From Pannonibacter sp051860505 (GTDB lineage Bacteria; Pseudomonadota; Alphaproteobacteria; Rhizobiales; Stappiaceae): a DNA stretch of 64,000 nucleotides. Each line of letters starts with the position of its first letter. Position 1 is the stretch's first letter. Location: assembly GCF_051860505.1 (NCBI RefSeq), contig NZ_JBHYDX010000025.1:1-64000 (forward strand), in the 5' to 3' direction. Position numbers and translations under genes: made by a program. Positions 30,549-40,051 of this stretch are shown one piece after another. The notes beneath the pieces are model-generated. The model saw only the letters and a list, made by a program, of their open reading frames with translations, was not told the origin of the DNA and ran no database searches.

Positions 30549-31751
30549 ATGCAGACCAATGAGCAAATCGAGGCCATCGAAGACTGGCTGATCACCGTTG
30601 CACTCAGGAATTCGAGTGTTGCGGGCATCCTCGATGGGCTTTGCCAACGGCTGCGTGCCATCGACGTGCCAGTTGAACGGGCATTGCTGGCCTGGAACAC
30701 CCTGCATCCGCTGATCGAGGCAGAGAGCATTTTCTGGCAGCATCTGGCGCCCGTTGCGCATGAGAGCTTCCACCATGAAGAGGAAGAGTCCGATGAATGG
30801 CTGCAAAGCCCGATGCGGTGGCTCTGGAAAAGCGGCGAACGGCAACTCAGGCTGCGGTTGGATGGCGCCGAGACCGATGCAAGGTTCCCGCTGCTGCGTG
30901 AACTGAAAGGGATGGGCTTCACCGACTACCTGGCTGTCATGACCGCGTTCGAGTTGCCGGCCCTCGAAGAGAACCACGGCAACACCGGCGTGCTGGTGAG
31001 TTGGGCCACTCGCGCGCCCGGCGGCTTCACCGAAGTCCATGTTTCCGCCATCGAGTATCTGCAGAAACGTCTGGCGCTGGCCGTTCGCGCGACTGTCCAG
31101 GCCCAGATCACCCGGACAGTGGCGGAGACCTATCTTGGACGCTGGGCAGGAACGCAGGTCCTGAACGGCCAGATTCGCCACGGCGACGGGCAGAGCATCG
31201 AAGCCGTGATCTTCTATTCCGACATGCGCGAATCGACGGCCCATGCAGAAGCCCTGGGGCCGGATCTCTATCTCAAGTTGCTCAATCGCTATTTCGAGGC
31301 AACAGCCGGCGCCGTGGAAGCAGAAGGCGGCGAGATCCTCGACTTCATCGGCGATGCCGTCCTTGGTATTTTCCCGATCGCTGCTGACGGACTGCCGGCG
31401 GCCGCTGCCCGCGCCGTCGCCGCAGCACAAAACAGCGTGTCCCGGCTTCAACTCTTGGGTCTGGGCGACCTGGCGACCGGCATGCCGCCGATGCAGGCTG
31501 GCATTGCCCTTTCGGTTGGCCGTGTCATGTTTGGCAATATCGGCATCGCCAACCGTTTGACCTTCTCGGTCATCGGCCAGACCGTGCACGCGGCAGCGCG
31601 CATGGAAGCGCTGACCAAGCAGCTGCATCAGGCCGTGCTGCTGACGGAAGACGTTGCCCGGGCCGCAAAAGCTGATGCGGACCCGGTAGGCGAGTTTCTT
31701 CTGGCCGGCTTCCGTGAGCCCCGGCCACTCTTCGCCCTGCGGCTTGCATGA
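30549..31751 (+). CDS. Class III adenylate/guanylate cyclase-like protein
   Basis: A 400-aa cytoplasmic protein. Residues 1-185 form a helical N-terminal region of the type found in rhizobial cyclases; the cyclase domain spans about 210-395. The metal-binding Asp pair is present as D225 (FYSDMREST) and D269 (FIGDAVLGIFP). The usual substrate-binding Lys position, before FIGD, is D265, and the transition-state Asn of the VNxAAR motif is H347, with R351 kept. Activity is therefore uncertain. GGAG precedes the ATG. It stands alone after the glycosylation cassette. Confidence 0.82.
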   Translation: MQTNEQIEAIEDWLITVALRNSSVAGILDGLCQRLRAIDVPVERALLAWNTLHPLIEAESIFWQHLAPVAHESFHHEEEESDEWLQSPMRWLWKSGERQLRLRLDGAETDARFPLLRELKGMGFTDYLAVMTAFELPALEENHGNTGVLVSWATRAPGGFTEVHVSAIEYLQKRLALAVRATVQAQITRTVAETYLGRWAGTQVLNGQIRHGDGQSIEAVIFYSDMRESTAHAEALGPDLYLKLLNRYFEATAGAVEAEGGEILDFIGDAVLGIFPIAADGLPAAAARAVAAAQNSVSRLQLLGLGDLATGMPPMQAGIALSVGRVMFGNIGIANRLTFSVIGQTVHAAARMEALTKQLHQAVLLTEDVARAAKADADPVGEFLLAGFREPRPLFALRLA

Positions 31752-31826
31752 TCCGCAGGCGCTTCATGGAAGAGCGCTGAGTGCCAGGAAAAGCTGCAAG
31801 GTCTCCTGGAACGCAGCGGCCGGACG

Positions 31827-32444
31827 TTAGCGGATCACGACCTTCGCGCCGACGGGCACCTGGCTGTAAAGATGCTCGACATCTTCGTTCCACATCCGGA
31901 AGCAGCCGGACGAGACTGCCTGGCCGATGCTCCAGTCTTCGTTGGTGCCATGAATGCGGTAAATGGTGCTGCCCAGATAAAGCGCCCGCGCACCCATCGG
32001 GTTTTTCGGCCCGCCCGGCATGAACGCGGGCAACTTGCGGCCGTTCTTGCGTTCGCGGACAATCATTTCCGGCGGCGGCGTCCAGCCCGGCCATTCGGCC
32101 TTGCGCGTCACCTTCTGCTCTCCGCGCCAGGTGAAGCCGTCGCGGCCGACGCCAATCCCGTAGCGCATCGCCGTGCCGTCACCAAGCACGTGATAGAGAA
32201 AGCGGTCCTCGGTATCGACGATGATCGTTCCGGGAGCTTCCGAGCCGTTGAAGTCAACGACCTTCCGCTTGAACTTGCGCCGGGCGATCTTGCCGGCGAC
32301 ATCCGGCGTCATTTTCAGTTCGACCCACTGTTTGGTCACCGGGTCATAGAACTTGTTGTCCGCAAAGGCCTGTGCCGGCGATACCGGCGGCAGGGCAAGA
32401 CCCAGGCAAAGGGCAAGAAGTGAAAGACGATATCGCAGCCGCAT
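31827..32444 (-). CDS. L,D-transpeptidase (YkuD/ErfK family)
   Basis: A 205-aa periplasmic enzyme. A signal peptide covers about residues 1-26 (LALCLGLALPPVSPAQA). The YkuD domain carries the catalytic YRIHGTNE and SSGCFRMWNEDV, with the nucleophilic Cys in SGCFRM. Such enzymes make 3-3 peptidoglycan cross-links or attach proteins to murein. It lies between the cyclase gene and kdgK without clear operon partners. Confidence 0.92.
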   Translation of the reverse strand: MRLRYRLSLLALCLGLALPPVSPAQAFADNKFYDPVTKQWVELKMTPDVAGKIARRKFKRKVVDFNGSEAPGTIIVDTEDRFLYHVLGDGTAMRYGIGVGRDGFTWRGEQKVTRKAEWPGWTPPPEMIVRERKNGRKLPAFMPGGPKNPMGARALYLGSTIYRIHGTNEDWSIGQAVSSGCFRMWNEDVEHLYSQVPVGAKVVIR

Positions 32445-32593
32445 TGAACCCGCTCACAAAAGATTTGTCCCGAAATCCGGATGACCCGGCAGACAGGCTT
32501 TCGGCCACCATGCCGATTTTTACGACGGCCTGACCTGTCCAAAGGTTTTCCAATTTTATGGTGAACAAAGCATTACGTTTCGTCAATCATGGC

Positions 32594-33514
32594 TCACGCC
32601 CGCAGGAATGCCTCGACATCGGTCCGGCGCGGCAGCGGTGCAACGGCGCCATACCCAGTCACTGACAGTGCTGCTGCCGCATTCGCATAACGTGCGGCAG
32701 CAAAGGCATCGCCGGTCCGCAGGAATTCCGCCAGGAAGGCGCCATCGAAAGCGTCCCCGGCTCCGGTGGCATCGACAGCATCGACCGTGTGCGAGGCAAT
32801 GTGTTCCCTCCGCTCTGCCGTGGCAACCAGAACCCCGTCGCGCCCCATGGTCAGCGCAACGATCCTGGCGCCCAGTCCGAGGAACTCGTCGATGATCCCG
32901 TCGGCATCCTGCGCCCCGCACAGTTTTTGTGCGTCGTCCAGCCCAGGCAGAACGATATCACTGAGACCGATGGTGGCACGGATGACCGCTCGGGCCCGCG
33001 GCAGCGGCCAGAGGGCAAGCCGCAGATTGGTGTCGTAACAGACCAGCCGGCCGGCGGCACGGGCAGCCTCGACTGCTGCAAACGAAGCATCACAGGCTGA
33101 TGGCGAGATTGCCTGGCTGATCGCGGAGAAATGCAGAACCTTCGCGCCGGTGATGAGATCCAGCGGCAAGCTGCGCGGGCTCATCCGGCTGGCTGCCGAG
33201 CCGGCGCGGCGGTAGGAAAAGCTGTGCCCATCCGGTCCGTGGCTGACAAAATACAGCCCGGTTGACGCCTCCGGATCCGACGCAACTTCCGAGTGGTCGA
33301 TGCCCTCCGCCGTCCACATGGCGCGCAGGCTGTCACCAAACACATCGGCACCAAGGGCAGTCGCCATGGCGACCTTGAGCCCCTGGCGGGCCGCCGCGAC
33401 GGCGGTGTTGGAGACATCGCCGCCGAAGCCGGGATGATAGGGCCCACCGGCGATATGCTGGTTGAGTTCCACCATGGGCTCGCCAAGGCAAACGAGATCG
33501 GTCGCAGCGGTCAT
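32594..33514 (-). CDS. kdgK: PfkB family sugar kinase, probably 2-keto-3-deoxygluconate kinase
   Basis: A 306-aa ribokinase-like kinase. The PfkB signature 2 is DATGAGDAFDGAFLAEF, with the catalytic Asp in GAGD, and GGDVSNTAVAAARQG near the N-terminus binds sugar. The overall pattern (FYRRAGSAAS-like segment, YDTNLRLALWP) fits KDG kinases, which phosphorylate the Entner-Doudoroff intermediate KDG. AGGAC precedes the ATG. A LacI-type palindrome lies 65 bases upstream. Confidence 0.82.
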   Translation of the reverse strand: MTAATDLVCLGEPMVELNQHIAGGPYHPGFGGDVSNTAVAAARQGLKVAMATALGADVFGDSLRAMWTAEGIDHSEVASDPEASTGLYFVSHGPDGHSFSYRRAGSAASRMSPRSLPLDLITGAKVLHFSAISQAISPSACDASFAAVEAARAAGRLVCYDTNLRLALWPLPRARAVIRATIGLSDIVLPGLDDAQKLCGAQDADGIIDEFLGLGARIVALTMGRDGVLVATAERREHIASHTVDAVDATGAGDAFDGAFLAEFLRTGDAFAAARYANAAAALSVTGYGAVAPLPRRTDVEAFLRA

Positions 33515-33578
33515 GTGCAGGTCCTGAGCAGGGCTAAACGATCATCATCATCGACCGAAAGGGCGCGACGACAGAATT

Positions 33579-33590
33579 TAAATCGATTTA
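33579..33590. promoter_or_regulatory. LacI-type operator palindrome before kdgK
   Basis: TAAATCGATTTA is a perfect 12-bp palindrome with a central CG, the typical form of LacI-family operators. It stands out as an AT-rich island in GC-rich sequence, between kdgK (minus) and a hydrolase gene (plus). The regulator is not in the window. Confidence 0.5.
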
Positions 33591-33723
33591 GTGCAGTCCG
33601 GCCGCACTGTCCATCCGTCCTTTTGCCGGTCGGGAAGTCCGGTCTGCACATGCGGGCGTGGCTTTTCTTTGCTCGGCACGGCAGCTATCAGTGTGACCAC
33701 CTGAATGCGACAAGGACCCCGCC

Positions 33724-34524
33724 ATGTCCAGCCCTGCCACGCCTCTCGTTCCTGCAGCCAATACCCATCTGCCCTATCAAGAGCAGGGCGACGGGTCCGG
33801 AGCACCCATCGTTCTGTTGCACGGCTTCGGCGGCGATCACCAGACCTGGCTGAACATCCAGACCGGGCTGTCGCCGCGCCGGCGCACCATCGCCTTCGAT
33901 CTGCCCGGTCACGGCAAGGCGCTCGCCTGGCCACGGATCGGCAATGCCGGCGTCTCCGCCAAGGCAGTGGTGCAGTCGCTGGAGGCAATGAACCTCGCCC
34001 CCGTGCATCTGGTTGGCCACTCCATGGGCGGCGCAGTGGCCGCGCTGGTTGCCCTGCGCGCGCCGGAGAGCGTGGCGAGCCTGACCCTGCTGGCACCAGG
34101 CGGCTTTGGCCGCGAGATCAATTACAAACTGCTGCGCCGCTACGCCCAGACCGCCAACGAGGCGGAGCTGGAACCCTTGCTGGAGCAGTTTTTCGGCTAT
34201 GGCTTCCGCATGCCGCGCCTGTTCGCCCGTCATGCGGCGGAACTGCGCCAGAAGCCGGGCGCCATCGAGGCCCTGACCACCATCGTCGAGGAAATCCTTG
34301 ATGGCGATGGGCAAAAGACCATCGAAAAGGCAGCGCTTGCCGATCTCGGCATGCCGGTGAAGCTGATCTGGGGCCGGCAGGACCGCGTGCTGCCGGTGCA
34401 TCAGGCCGGCGATCTGCCGGGCACCGTCGCCTGCCACCTGTTCGATGGCATGGGCCACATGCCGCATCTGGAAAACCCGCAGGCGGTAATCCGGCTCATT
34501 CTCGAAGCCAGTGCGGCGCGGTAA
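33724..34524 (+). CDS. Alpha/beta fold hydrolase (AcoC-like)
   Basis: A 266-aa hydrolase. The oxyanion segment is VLLHGFGGDHQTW, the nucleophile elbow GHSMGGAVA, the acidic residue lies in GRQDRVLP and the His in GHMPHLENP. The fold resembles the hydrolase part of acetoin dehydrogenase E2, but no lipoyl domain is present. The substrate is unknown. AAGGA precedes the ATG. The next gene starts 11 bases later, so the two are likely co-transcribed. Confidence 0.8.
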   Translation: MSSPATPLVPAANTHLPYQEQGDGSGAPIVLLHGFGGDHQTWLNIQTGLSPRRRTIAFDLPGHGKALAWPRIGNAGVSAKAVVQSLEAMNLAPVHLVGHSMGGAVAALVALRAPESVASLTLLAPGGFGREINYKLLRRYAQTANEAELEPLLEQFFGYGFRMPRLFARHAAELRQKPGAIEALTTIVEEILDGDGQKTIEKAALADLGMPVKLIWGRQDRVLPVHQAGDLPGTVACHLFDGMGHMPHLENPQAVIRLILEASAAR

Positions 34525-34535
34525 GGGCAACGACC

Positions 34536-35549
34536 ATGAGCAGCCGATCCGCCCTGCCCGTGCCCACCGTTCCGGGCTGGCACACGACACCGGTCGAGCC
34601 ACTTCGGCCAACAGGACCGCTCGACGCCATCGTCACGGCGGTCTCTGGCTACCGCCCGGCCGACATGGCGGTCTGGTTCAACTCACTGAAAGCAACCGGG
34701 TTCACCGGGCGGGTTTTCGTGGTCGCCTATGACGTCGACGCCGAGCTGGTGCGCTGGATGGAAGCGCAGGGCGCCGTCGTCTTCACCTATCGCCAGGACG
34801 GGACGCGCTACCGCTACAGCCAGCTCGACGAGGAACTCGCCGATCATCTTGACGGCCGCAAGCTCAGGGTCGACAGCCGCTGGACCTGGACGCGCCGCAT
34901 CCTGCGGTTCAGGGACAAGATCCACGACCGCCGCTTCTTCCACTCGAGCGAGCTTCTGCGCGATCATGCGGCGCGCACGGGCGAGACGTTCCGTTTCCTT
35001 GCCTTCTCCGACGCCCGCGATGTGGCGTTCCAGGGCAACCCGTTCGACTGGATCGCCGCCAACCTGCCGGCGGACAAGGACCTGATTGCCTCCGTGGAAG
35101 GCATCACCCACGCAGACCCGTGGAACCACCGCATGACGATCAAGGCCTTCGGCAAGCATGCGCTGCGCCGTGTCGCGGGCAAGCCGGTGATCTGCTGCGG
35201 CTTCTTCGCCGGCCGGTTCGAGGCCATGCTGGAGCTGATGCTGGCGAACTATTATTTCGACCAGAGCAAGCGCATCGGCGACCAGATCGCCTTCAACCAA
35301 CTCCTGTCCTTCGGCGCGTTCGGCCGGATCACGCTGCTGACCGACTGGCAGCAGCCGTGGACCCTGCACGCCTGCACGCTGATGGAACCGTCGAAAAGCC
35401 CCGGCGCCTTTGCCGATCCGGCGACGCTGCCGCGTTTTGAGGATGGCATGGTCCTGACCCGCGCCGGCGAGCCCTTCGCCGTGATCCATCACTATGACCG
35501 GGCCCCGGCGGTCGAGGCCCGGTTCAAGTCGCTCTACGGCACGCCGTAG
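34536..35549 (+). CDS. Glycosyltransferase-like protein of unknown function
   Basis: A 337-aa soluble protein I cannot place in a named family. It has features of a GT-A nucleotide-sugar transferase: an N-terminal strand pattern with GRVFVVAYDVDAELV, then FLAFSDARDVAFQGNPF (residues 154-170) carrying a DxRD motif like the DXD of such enzymes, and a later GDQIAFNQLL as in several glycosyltransferases acting on polysaccharides. No membrane helix or signal is seen. AAGGG precedes the ATG. It follows the alpha/beta hydrolase gene by 11 bases. Confidence 0.65.
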   Translation: MSSRSALPVPTVPGWHTTPVEPLRPTGPLDAIVTAVSGYRPADMAVWFNSLKATGFTGRVFVVAYDVDAELVRWMEAQGAVVFTYRQDGTRYRYSQLDEELADHLDGRKLRVDSRWTWTRRILRFRDKIHDRRFFHSSELLRDHAARTGETFRFLAFSDARDVAFQGNPFDWIAANLPADKDLIASVEGITHADPWNHRMTIKAFGKHALRRVAGKPVICCGFFAGRFEAMLELMLANYYFDQSKRIGDQIAFNQLLSFGAFGRITLLTDWQQPWTLHACTLMEPSKSPGAFADPATLPRFEDGMVLTRAGEPFAVIHHYDRAPAVEARFKSLYGTP

Positions 35550-35555
35550 TCCGCC

Positions 35556-36743
35556 TCAGGCGGCGGCTGGCAGGAGATCCGCCCGCCAGACTTCGCCGAT
35601 CGCCTTGCGGGCCATCATGTGCGAGCGCGGCGAATTGATGCTGTCGACGGCGATGAGCCGACCCTGCCGCAGATAGGCGACATAGAACTTGTCTTCGGCC
35701 GGCTCGCCAACGGTGATCACTTCATCATAGCCGTCCGACAGGCCGGCGATCTGCAGCTTGATATGGTACTGGTCCGACCAGAACCACGGCAACGGATCGT
35801 AATCCACCTCGTTCCCAAGGATCGACTGGGCCACGACTTTTGCCTGGTCGATGGCATTCTGCACGCTCTCAAGCCGCACCGAGCGGTCGTAGCGCGGCAG
35901 GAAGAAACGGGTGCAGTCCCCGGCCGCATAGATGTCCGGATCGCTGGTTTGCCCGCCGCCATCGACGAGGATGCCATTGTCGGTTTCCAGACCGGCGGCG
36001 ACAGCCAGATCATCATTCGGCTCGGCGCCAACGGCCATAAGCACAAGACCGGCCGGTACAACGGACCCGTCCGCGAGGCGAACACCGGTGACATGGCCTT
36101 CTCCCTCAATGGCCGCCAGCCCTGTGCCAAGGCGCAGGTCCACGCCCTTGGCGGCATGCAGTGCCTCGTAAAACGCCGAGACTGCGGGAGAAACAACACG
36201 TTTCAGGACTCGGTCCTGCGCTTCGATGACCGTGACGGCCTTGCCCATCGCCCTGGCAACCGCTGCAACCTCGAGCCCGATATAGCCCGCGCCGATCACG
36301 GCAAGGCTGTCCTGTGCGGCAAGTCCGTCCCGGATCCGGTCGACGTCTGCGATGGAGCGCAAGGTCAGGACGCCGCCCAGGTCCACGCCCGGAAGAGGAA
36401 TGCGCCGCGCCCGGGTGCCCGTCGCCAGCACCAGCTTGCCATAGGGGATGGGCTCGCCAGTCGCCAGCATCACCTCATGCCGGGCCGGATCAATCCGCGC
36501 AACAGGCGCGCCGGTCAGAAGCTCCACGGACTGGGTCTCGTAAAACGCCGAAGGCCGCAGCCAGAGACCTTCGGCATCCGTTTCGCCGGCGAGAAATTTC
36601 TTCGACAGTGGCGGCCGCTGGTAGGGCGGGTGAACCTCCTCGCCGATCAGGCGAATCGATCCGGCATAGCCACCCTGGCGCAGGGATTGGGCAACCTGGG
36701 CACCAGCCTGGCCGGCACCAACGATGACGATATTGTCCTGCAT
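35556..36743 (-). CDS. FAD-dependent NAD(P)H-ferredoxin/rubredoxin reductase type
   Basis: A 395-aa flavoprotein. FAD binding is shown by IVGAGQAGAQVAQSL near the N-terminus, NAD binding by VIGAGYIGLEVAA in the middle, and the second FAD motif by IYAAGDCTRF. The PPYQRPPLSKKFL segment is typical of putidaredoxin and rhodocoxin reductases, which feed electrons to ferredoxins of P450 or dioxygenase systems. No partner is nearby. AGGAG lies five bases before ATG 36743. It converges closely on the gene at 34536. Confidence 0.87.
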   Translation of the reverse strand: MQDNIVIVGAGQAGAQVAQSLRQGGYAGSIRLIGEEVHPPYQRPPLSKKFLAGETDAEGLWLRPSAFYETQSVELLTGAPVARIDPARHEVMLATGEPIPYGKLVLATGTRARRIPLPGVDLGGVLTLRSIADVDRIRDGLAAQDSLAVIGAGYIGLEVAAVARAMGKAVTVIEAQDRVLKRVVSPAVSAFYEALHAAKGVDLRLGTGLAAIEGEGHVTGVRLADGSVVPAGLVLMAVGAEPNDDLAVAAGLETDNGILVDGGGQTSDPDIYAAGDCTRFFLPRYDRSVRLESVQNAIDQAKVVAQSILGNEVDYDPLPWFWSDQYHIKLQIAGLSDGYDEVITVGEPAEDKFYVAYLRQGRLIAVDSINSPRSHMMARKAIGEVWRADLLPAAA

Positions 36744-36901
36744 GGCCACTCCTGTCATGGGCACGAATTGGAGCATCTCCGACGGGCGAAGCGGCAAAGG
36801 GATACCGGAGCCTTGCGAACAAGGCAAAGGGCATCAGATGCCTATTCAGCGGGTCAAGAAACACACTGCGCGCGGACAAGGCGCTTCAACAGCATGAAAA
36901 A

Positions 36902-36928
36902 CGGCGCGCGACCCTTGGCCGCGCGCCG
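36902..36928 (-). terminator. Terminator after the chemoreceptor gene
   Basis: A 9-bp all-GC stem (36902-36910 with 36920-36928) is followed on the minus strand by TTTTT. It lies 29 bases past the chemoreceptor stop codon. Confidence 0.85.
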
Positions 36929-36956
36929 ATTGAAAGACCGACAAGGGACCGTGATG

Positions 36957-38981
36957 TCAGGCAGCCCGCACGCCTTCGAGGAAACCACGAACTTCACGGC
37001 GCAACAGGCTGGCCTGTTCGGAGAGAACCTTCGACAGGCGGTCGACCTCGTCGCCGGATGCCCTTGCATGGCTCGTTGCTGCAACCACCGAATCCATCCG
37101 GTTCGCACCTTCCTCGGAGCGATGCGACGCGTCGGCAACGTTGCGTGAAATGCCCGACACCGCACGGTCCTGCTGCTCGACGGCCTGGGCAACGGCAGAG
37201 GCCAGCCCATCCATGTCAGCAATGATGTCACGCACTTCCGAGATGGCCGACACAGCCCCTGCGGATGCGCTCTGGATGGCATCAACCTGCTTGGCGATGT
37301 CTTCGGTTGCCTTGGCAGTCTGGTCAGCCAGTTGCTTGACTTCGGCCGCCACGACCGCAAAGCCTTTGCCGGCCTCGCCAGCCCGGGCCGCCTCGATCGT
37401 GGCGTTGAGCGCCAGCAGGTTGGTCTGGTTGGCAATGTCGCGGATCAGGCTCATGACAGCTCCGATCCGGTCGGCCGCATTCGACAGCTCCTGCATGGTC
37501 GAGAACGTGCTGTCGGCGCCGGCCACCGCGCGTTTCGCCACCTGGGTCGAACGGCCAGCCTGCGAGGCGATTTCCTTGATTGAACTTGCCAGTTCCTCGG
37601 TTGCCCCGGACGCCGAAGTCACGTTCTGGGCCGCAACACGGACGCTGTTTCCGGCCTGATCGGCCAGCTCGGCCACTTCATCCGACGCCGATTCCACCGC
37701 GCTGGACGCATTGCCGAGGTCAGTCGATGCCCTGTCGAGACTGTCGAGCGAGCGCTGCACGGCCGCTTCGAAGTTGGAAATGATCGTTTCAAGCCGGGCG
37801 ACGCGGGCGTCGCGCCCTTCGTTTTCGCGCGCCTGTTCCGCCGCCAGACGGTTACGCTCGGCCGCATTGTCCCGGAACACCCGAACTGTGCGGACCATGG
37901 CCGAGATTTCATCACGGCCATTGGCTTGCGGAAGATCGATGTCCGTCTGGCCAGACGCCAGGATTTCCATCGACCCCTGCAACCTTGCGAGCGGCCCGGA
38001 GATCGACCGGCCGATCATGATCGCAAGCGCCGAAAGGATGATGACCAGGCCACCAATTGCCCCAAGGACGACCTTGGCTGACAAGGAGCGGATAGATGCC
38101 AGCTCTTTCTGCGCCTCCATGTCCCCTGCGCTTGCAGCTGCGAGCAAGGCATCAATATGTGGCGGCAGCAGATTGAAAAGATCATCGGCCAGCGTGATCT
38201 TGGTCACGCGCGTCGCGAGCGCTGCGGCGTACTGGTCAAAGGCAGCCTTGTAGGCCGTCATGCTGGCTTCGATCTCGGCCTTGATTTCGTTCGGAATATA
38301 GACGCGCCCAATGAGCTTCTGAAAAGCAGCGAAGGACTTGTTGAAGGCCTCAAGCGTTTCCGGACTGCCGCCGGACTGGGTGAACCGGCTCTCGGCAAGC
38401 TGCACATCCATGACTGTCCGCGCCAGCTTTTCGAAGTCGGAAGCGCCACCGAACTTGAGTTCGTCATCGATACGGCCTTTTGCCTTGCCCGACAGGGCGC
38501 TGAGCTGGGCACGCAGGCCCGAGGCAGTGTCGAAGCCGATCTCAGACTGGACGGCATGCAACTCGTTGAAAGAGCCAACGATGCCGTCGAGCGTATCCGC
38601 TATGTCCCCGGTCTCGGCCGTCAGGGACTGAGCGGCCGGCATTTGCCGGACGACTTGCAGGATTTTCACCGTATCCGCATGTCCGGCCAGCAATGCCTGG
38701 TGCAGACTGTCCGAAGGCTCAACCAGATAGGCCTTTTCTAGCAGCCGGAGATGATCGGCAGCCTTCAGCAACTGATAGGTCTCGCGGGACAGTTCCGCGT
38801 TGCTTTCCGAAGCTCGGAACGCACCGTCCACACTCGCCTGGCTCCACCAGAACACGGAGGCAACCGCGATCAGCCCAAGTGTCGAAATCAGGCTGAGAAC
38901 AACAATTCGGAACCGGACCGTCATGCCTGCGAGAAGACCATTGCCTGCGGGCGAGGAATGGGATTGCAAAGCTTTGCTCAT
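36957..38981 (-). CDS. Methyl-accepting chemotaxis protein
   Basis: A 674-aa transmembrane receptor. The first membrane helix lies near residues 24-46; a periplasmic helical-bundle sensor follows to about 300; the second helix (VVLGAIGGLVIILSALAIMI) precedes a HAMP domain (GRSISGPLARL onward). The signalling hairpin tip is near ARAGEAGKGFAVVAAEVKQL. It would relay a ligand signal to CheA/CheW. ATG 38981 lacks a strong ribosome site; an internal ATG at residue 20 is an alternative. No che genes are near. Confidence 0.92.
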   Translation of the reverse strand: MSKALQSHSSPAGNGLLAGMTVRFRIVVLSLISTLGLIAVASVFWWSQASVDGAFRASESNAELSRETYQLLKAADHLRLLEKAYLVEPSDSLHQALLAGHADTVKILQVVRQMPAAQSLTAETGDIADTLDGIVGSFNELHAVQSEIGFDTASGLRAQLSALSGKAKGRIDDELKFGGASDFEKLARTVMDVQLAESRFTQSGGSPETLEAFNKSFAAFQKLIGRVYIPNEIKAEIEASMTAYKAAFDQYAAALATRVTKITLADDLFNLLPPHIDALLAAASAGDMEAQKELASIRSLSAKVVLGAIGGLVIILSALAIMIGRSISGPLARLQGSMEILASGQTDIDLPQANGRDEISAMVRTVRVFRDNAAERNRLAAEQARENEGRDARVARLETIISNFEAAVQRSLDSLDRASTDLGNASSAVESASDEVAELADQAGNSVRVAAQNVTSASGATEELASSIKEIASQAGRSTQVAKRAVAGADSTFSTMQELSNAADRIGAVMSLIRDIANQTNLLALNATIEAARAGEAGKGFAVVAAEVKQLADQTAKATEDIAKQVDAIQSASAGAVSAISEVRDIIADMDGLASAVAQAVEQQDRAVSGISRNVADASHRSEEGANRMDSVVAATSHARASGDEVDRLSKVLSEQASLLRREVRGFLEGVRAA

Positions 38982-39151
38982 TGGGCGAAACCCTACTGGC
39001 CTGTCCGTTCTGGCAGGCAAACACCTTTCCCAGACCATGGCGCCAGAGCGGTTAACAGCGGCTCAACACGCTACGGCAATTTCAAGTCCTGAACCGCCCA
39101 AATTCTACTCACATTGGAGCCAATTCAGGCAGCACCTGGCGGAATGCATCG

Positions 39152-40051
39152 GTGAAAAAGCCAATTCTTGCAGCGATTGCCCCCGGCTTGTTTGTCCTCT
39201 TGTGGTCAACTGGCTTCATTGGTTCAAAACTCGGCGCGCCCTACGCTGATCCTTTTGTCTTTTTATCTTTGAGATACATTGCCGTCTTGCCTTTCCTGCT
39301 TCTGATTGCGGTGGCTGGCCGGTCGCGTTGGCCCGGCAACCCGCTGGCCATCACTCATTGCATCGTCACCGGCATGCTCGTTCACGGGATCTATCTCGGC
39401 GGTGTATTCTGGGCGATCGACCGCGGCATGCCGGCAGGTGCCAGCGCCCTGATGGTCGGGTTGCAGCCTGTCCTGACCGCGCTTGCCGCCGGCTGGTTGC
39501 TGAAGGAACGCATTGGTCCGCGTCACTGGGCCGGCATGGCCGTCGGCTCCGTCGGGCTGATCCTGATCCTTGGCCCGAAACTTGGCCTCGACGGCTCCGG
39601 TGTGACCATCGCGACTGTGTCCGCCCTTTTGGCGGCCGTCCTCGCCATGAGTCTCGGAACGGTCTACCAGAAGCGGTTTGTCCCTGTAACTGACCATGTC
39701 ACGGCGACAGTCTGGCAATATGTCGGTGCATTGATCGTATCGCTGCCACTGACCCTTGGAGAGAGCTGGCAAGTCGAGTGGAGCCCGCAGTTCATTTTCG
39801 CCATGGTCTGGCTGGTGTTGGTGCTGTCGATCGGCGCGATATTGCTTCTGATGTATTTGATCCGCGCCGGTGCTGTGGCAGAAGTGGCCTCGTTATTCTA
39901 TCTCGTGCCAGTGGCAACGACGATCGAGAGTTACTTCCTGTTTGGTGAAACGCTCGCGCTGATCCAGATTGCCGGCATGGGACTGGTGGTGGCGGCAATC
40001 CTGCTCATTCGCCGGAAGCCGGCACCCGTTCCGCCAGCCGACGCTGTCTGA
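39152..40051 (+). CDS. EamA/DMT family transporter
   Basis: A 299-aa inner-membrane exporter with ten predicted helices in two EamA repeats. The second helix of each repeat shows the family pattern, for example PVLTALAAGWLLKERIG and VPVATTIESYFLFGETL. Substrates of the family are mostly amino acids and metabolites, unknown here. The start is GTG 39152. Its last 47 bases overlap the converging YihY gene. Confidence 0.88.
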   Translation: MKKPILAAIAPGLFVLLWSTGFIGSKLGAPYADPFVFLSLRYIAVLPFLLLIAVAGRSRWPGNPLAITHCIVTGMLVHGIYLGGVFWAIDRGMPAGASALMVGLQPVLTALAAGWLLKERIGPRHWAGMAVGSVGLILILGPKLGLDGSGVTIATVSALLAAVLAMSLGTVYQKRFVPVTDHVTATVWQYVGALIVSLPLTLGESWQVEWSPQFIFAMVWLVLVLSIGAILLLMYLIRAGAVAEVASLFYLVPVATTIESYFLFGETLALIQIAGMGLVVAAILLIRRKPAPVPPADAV

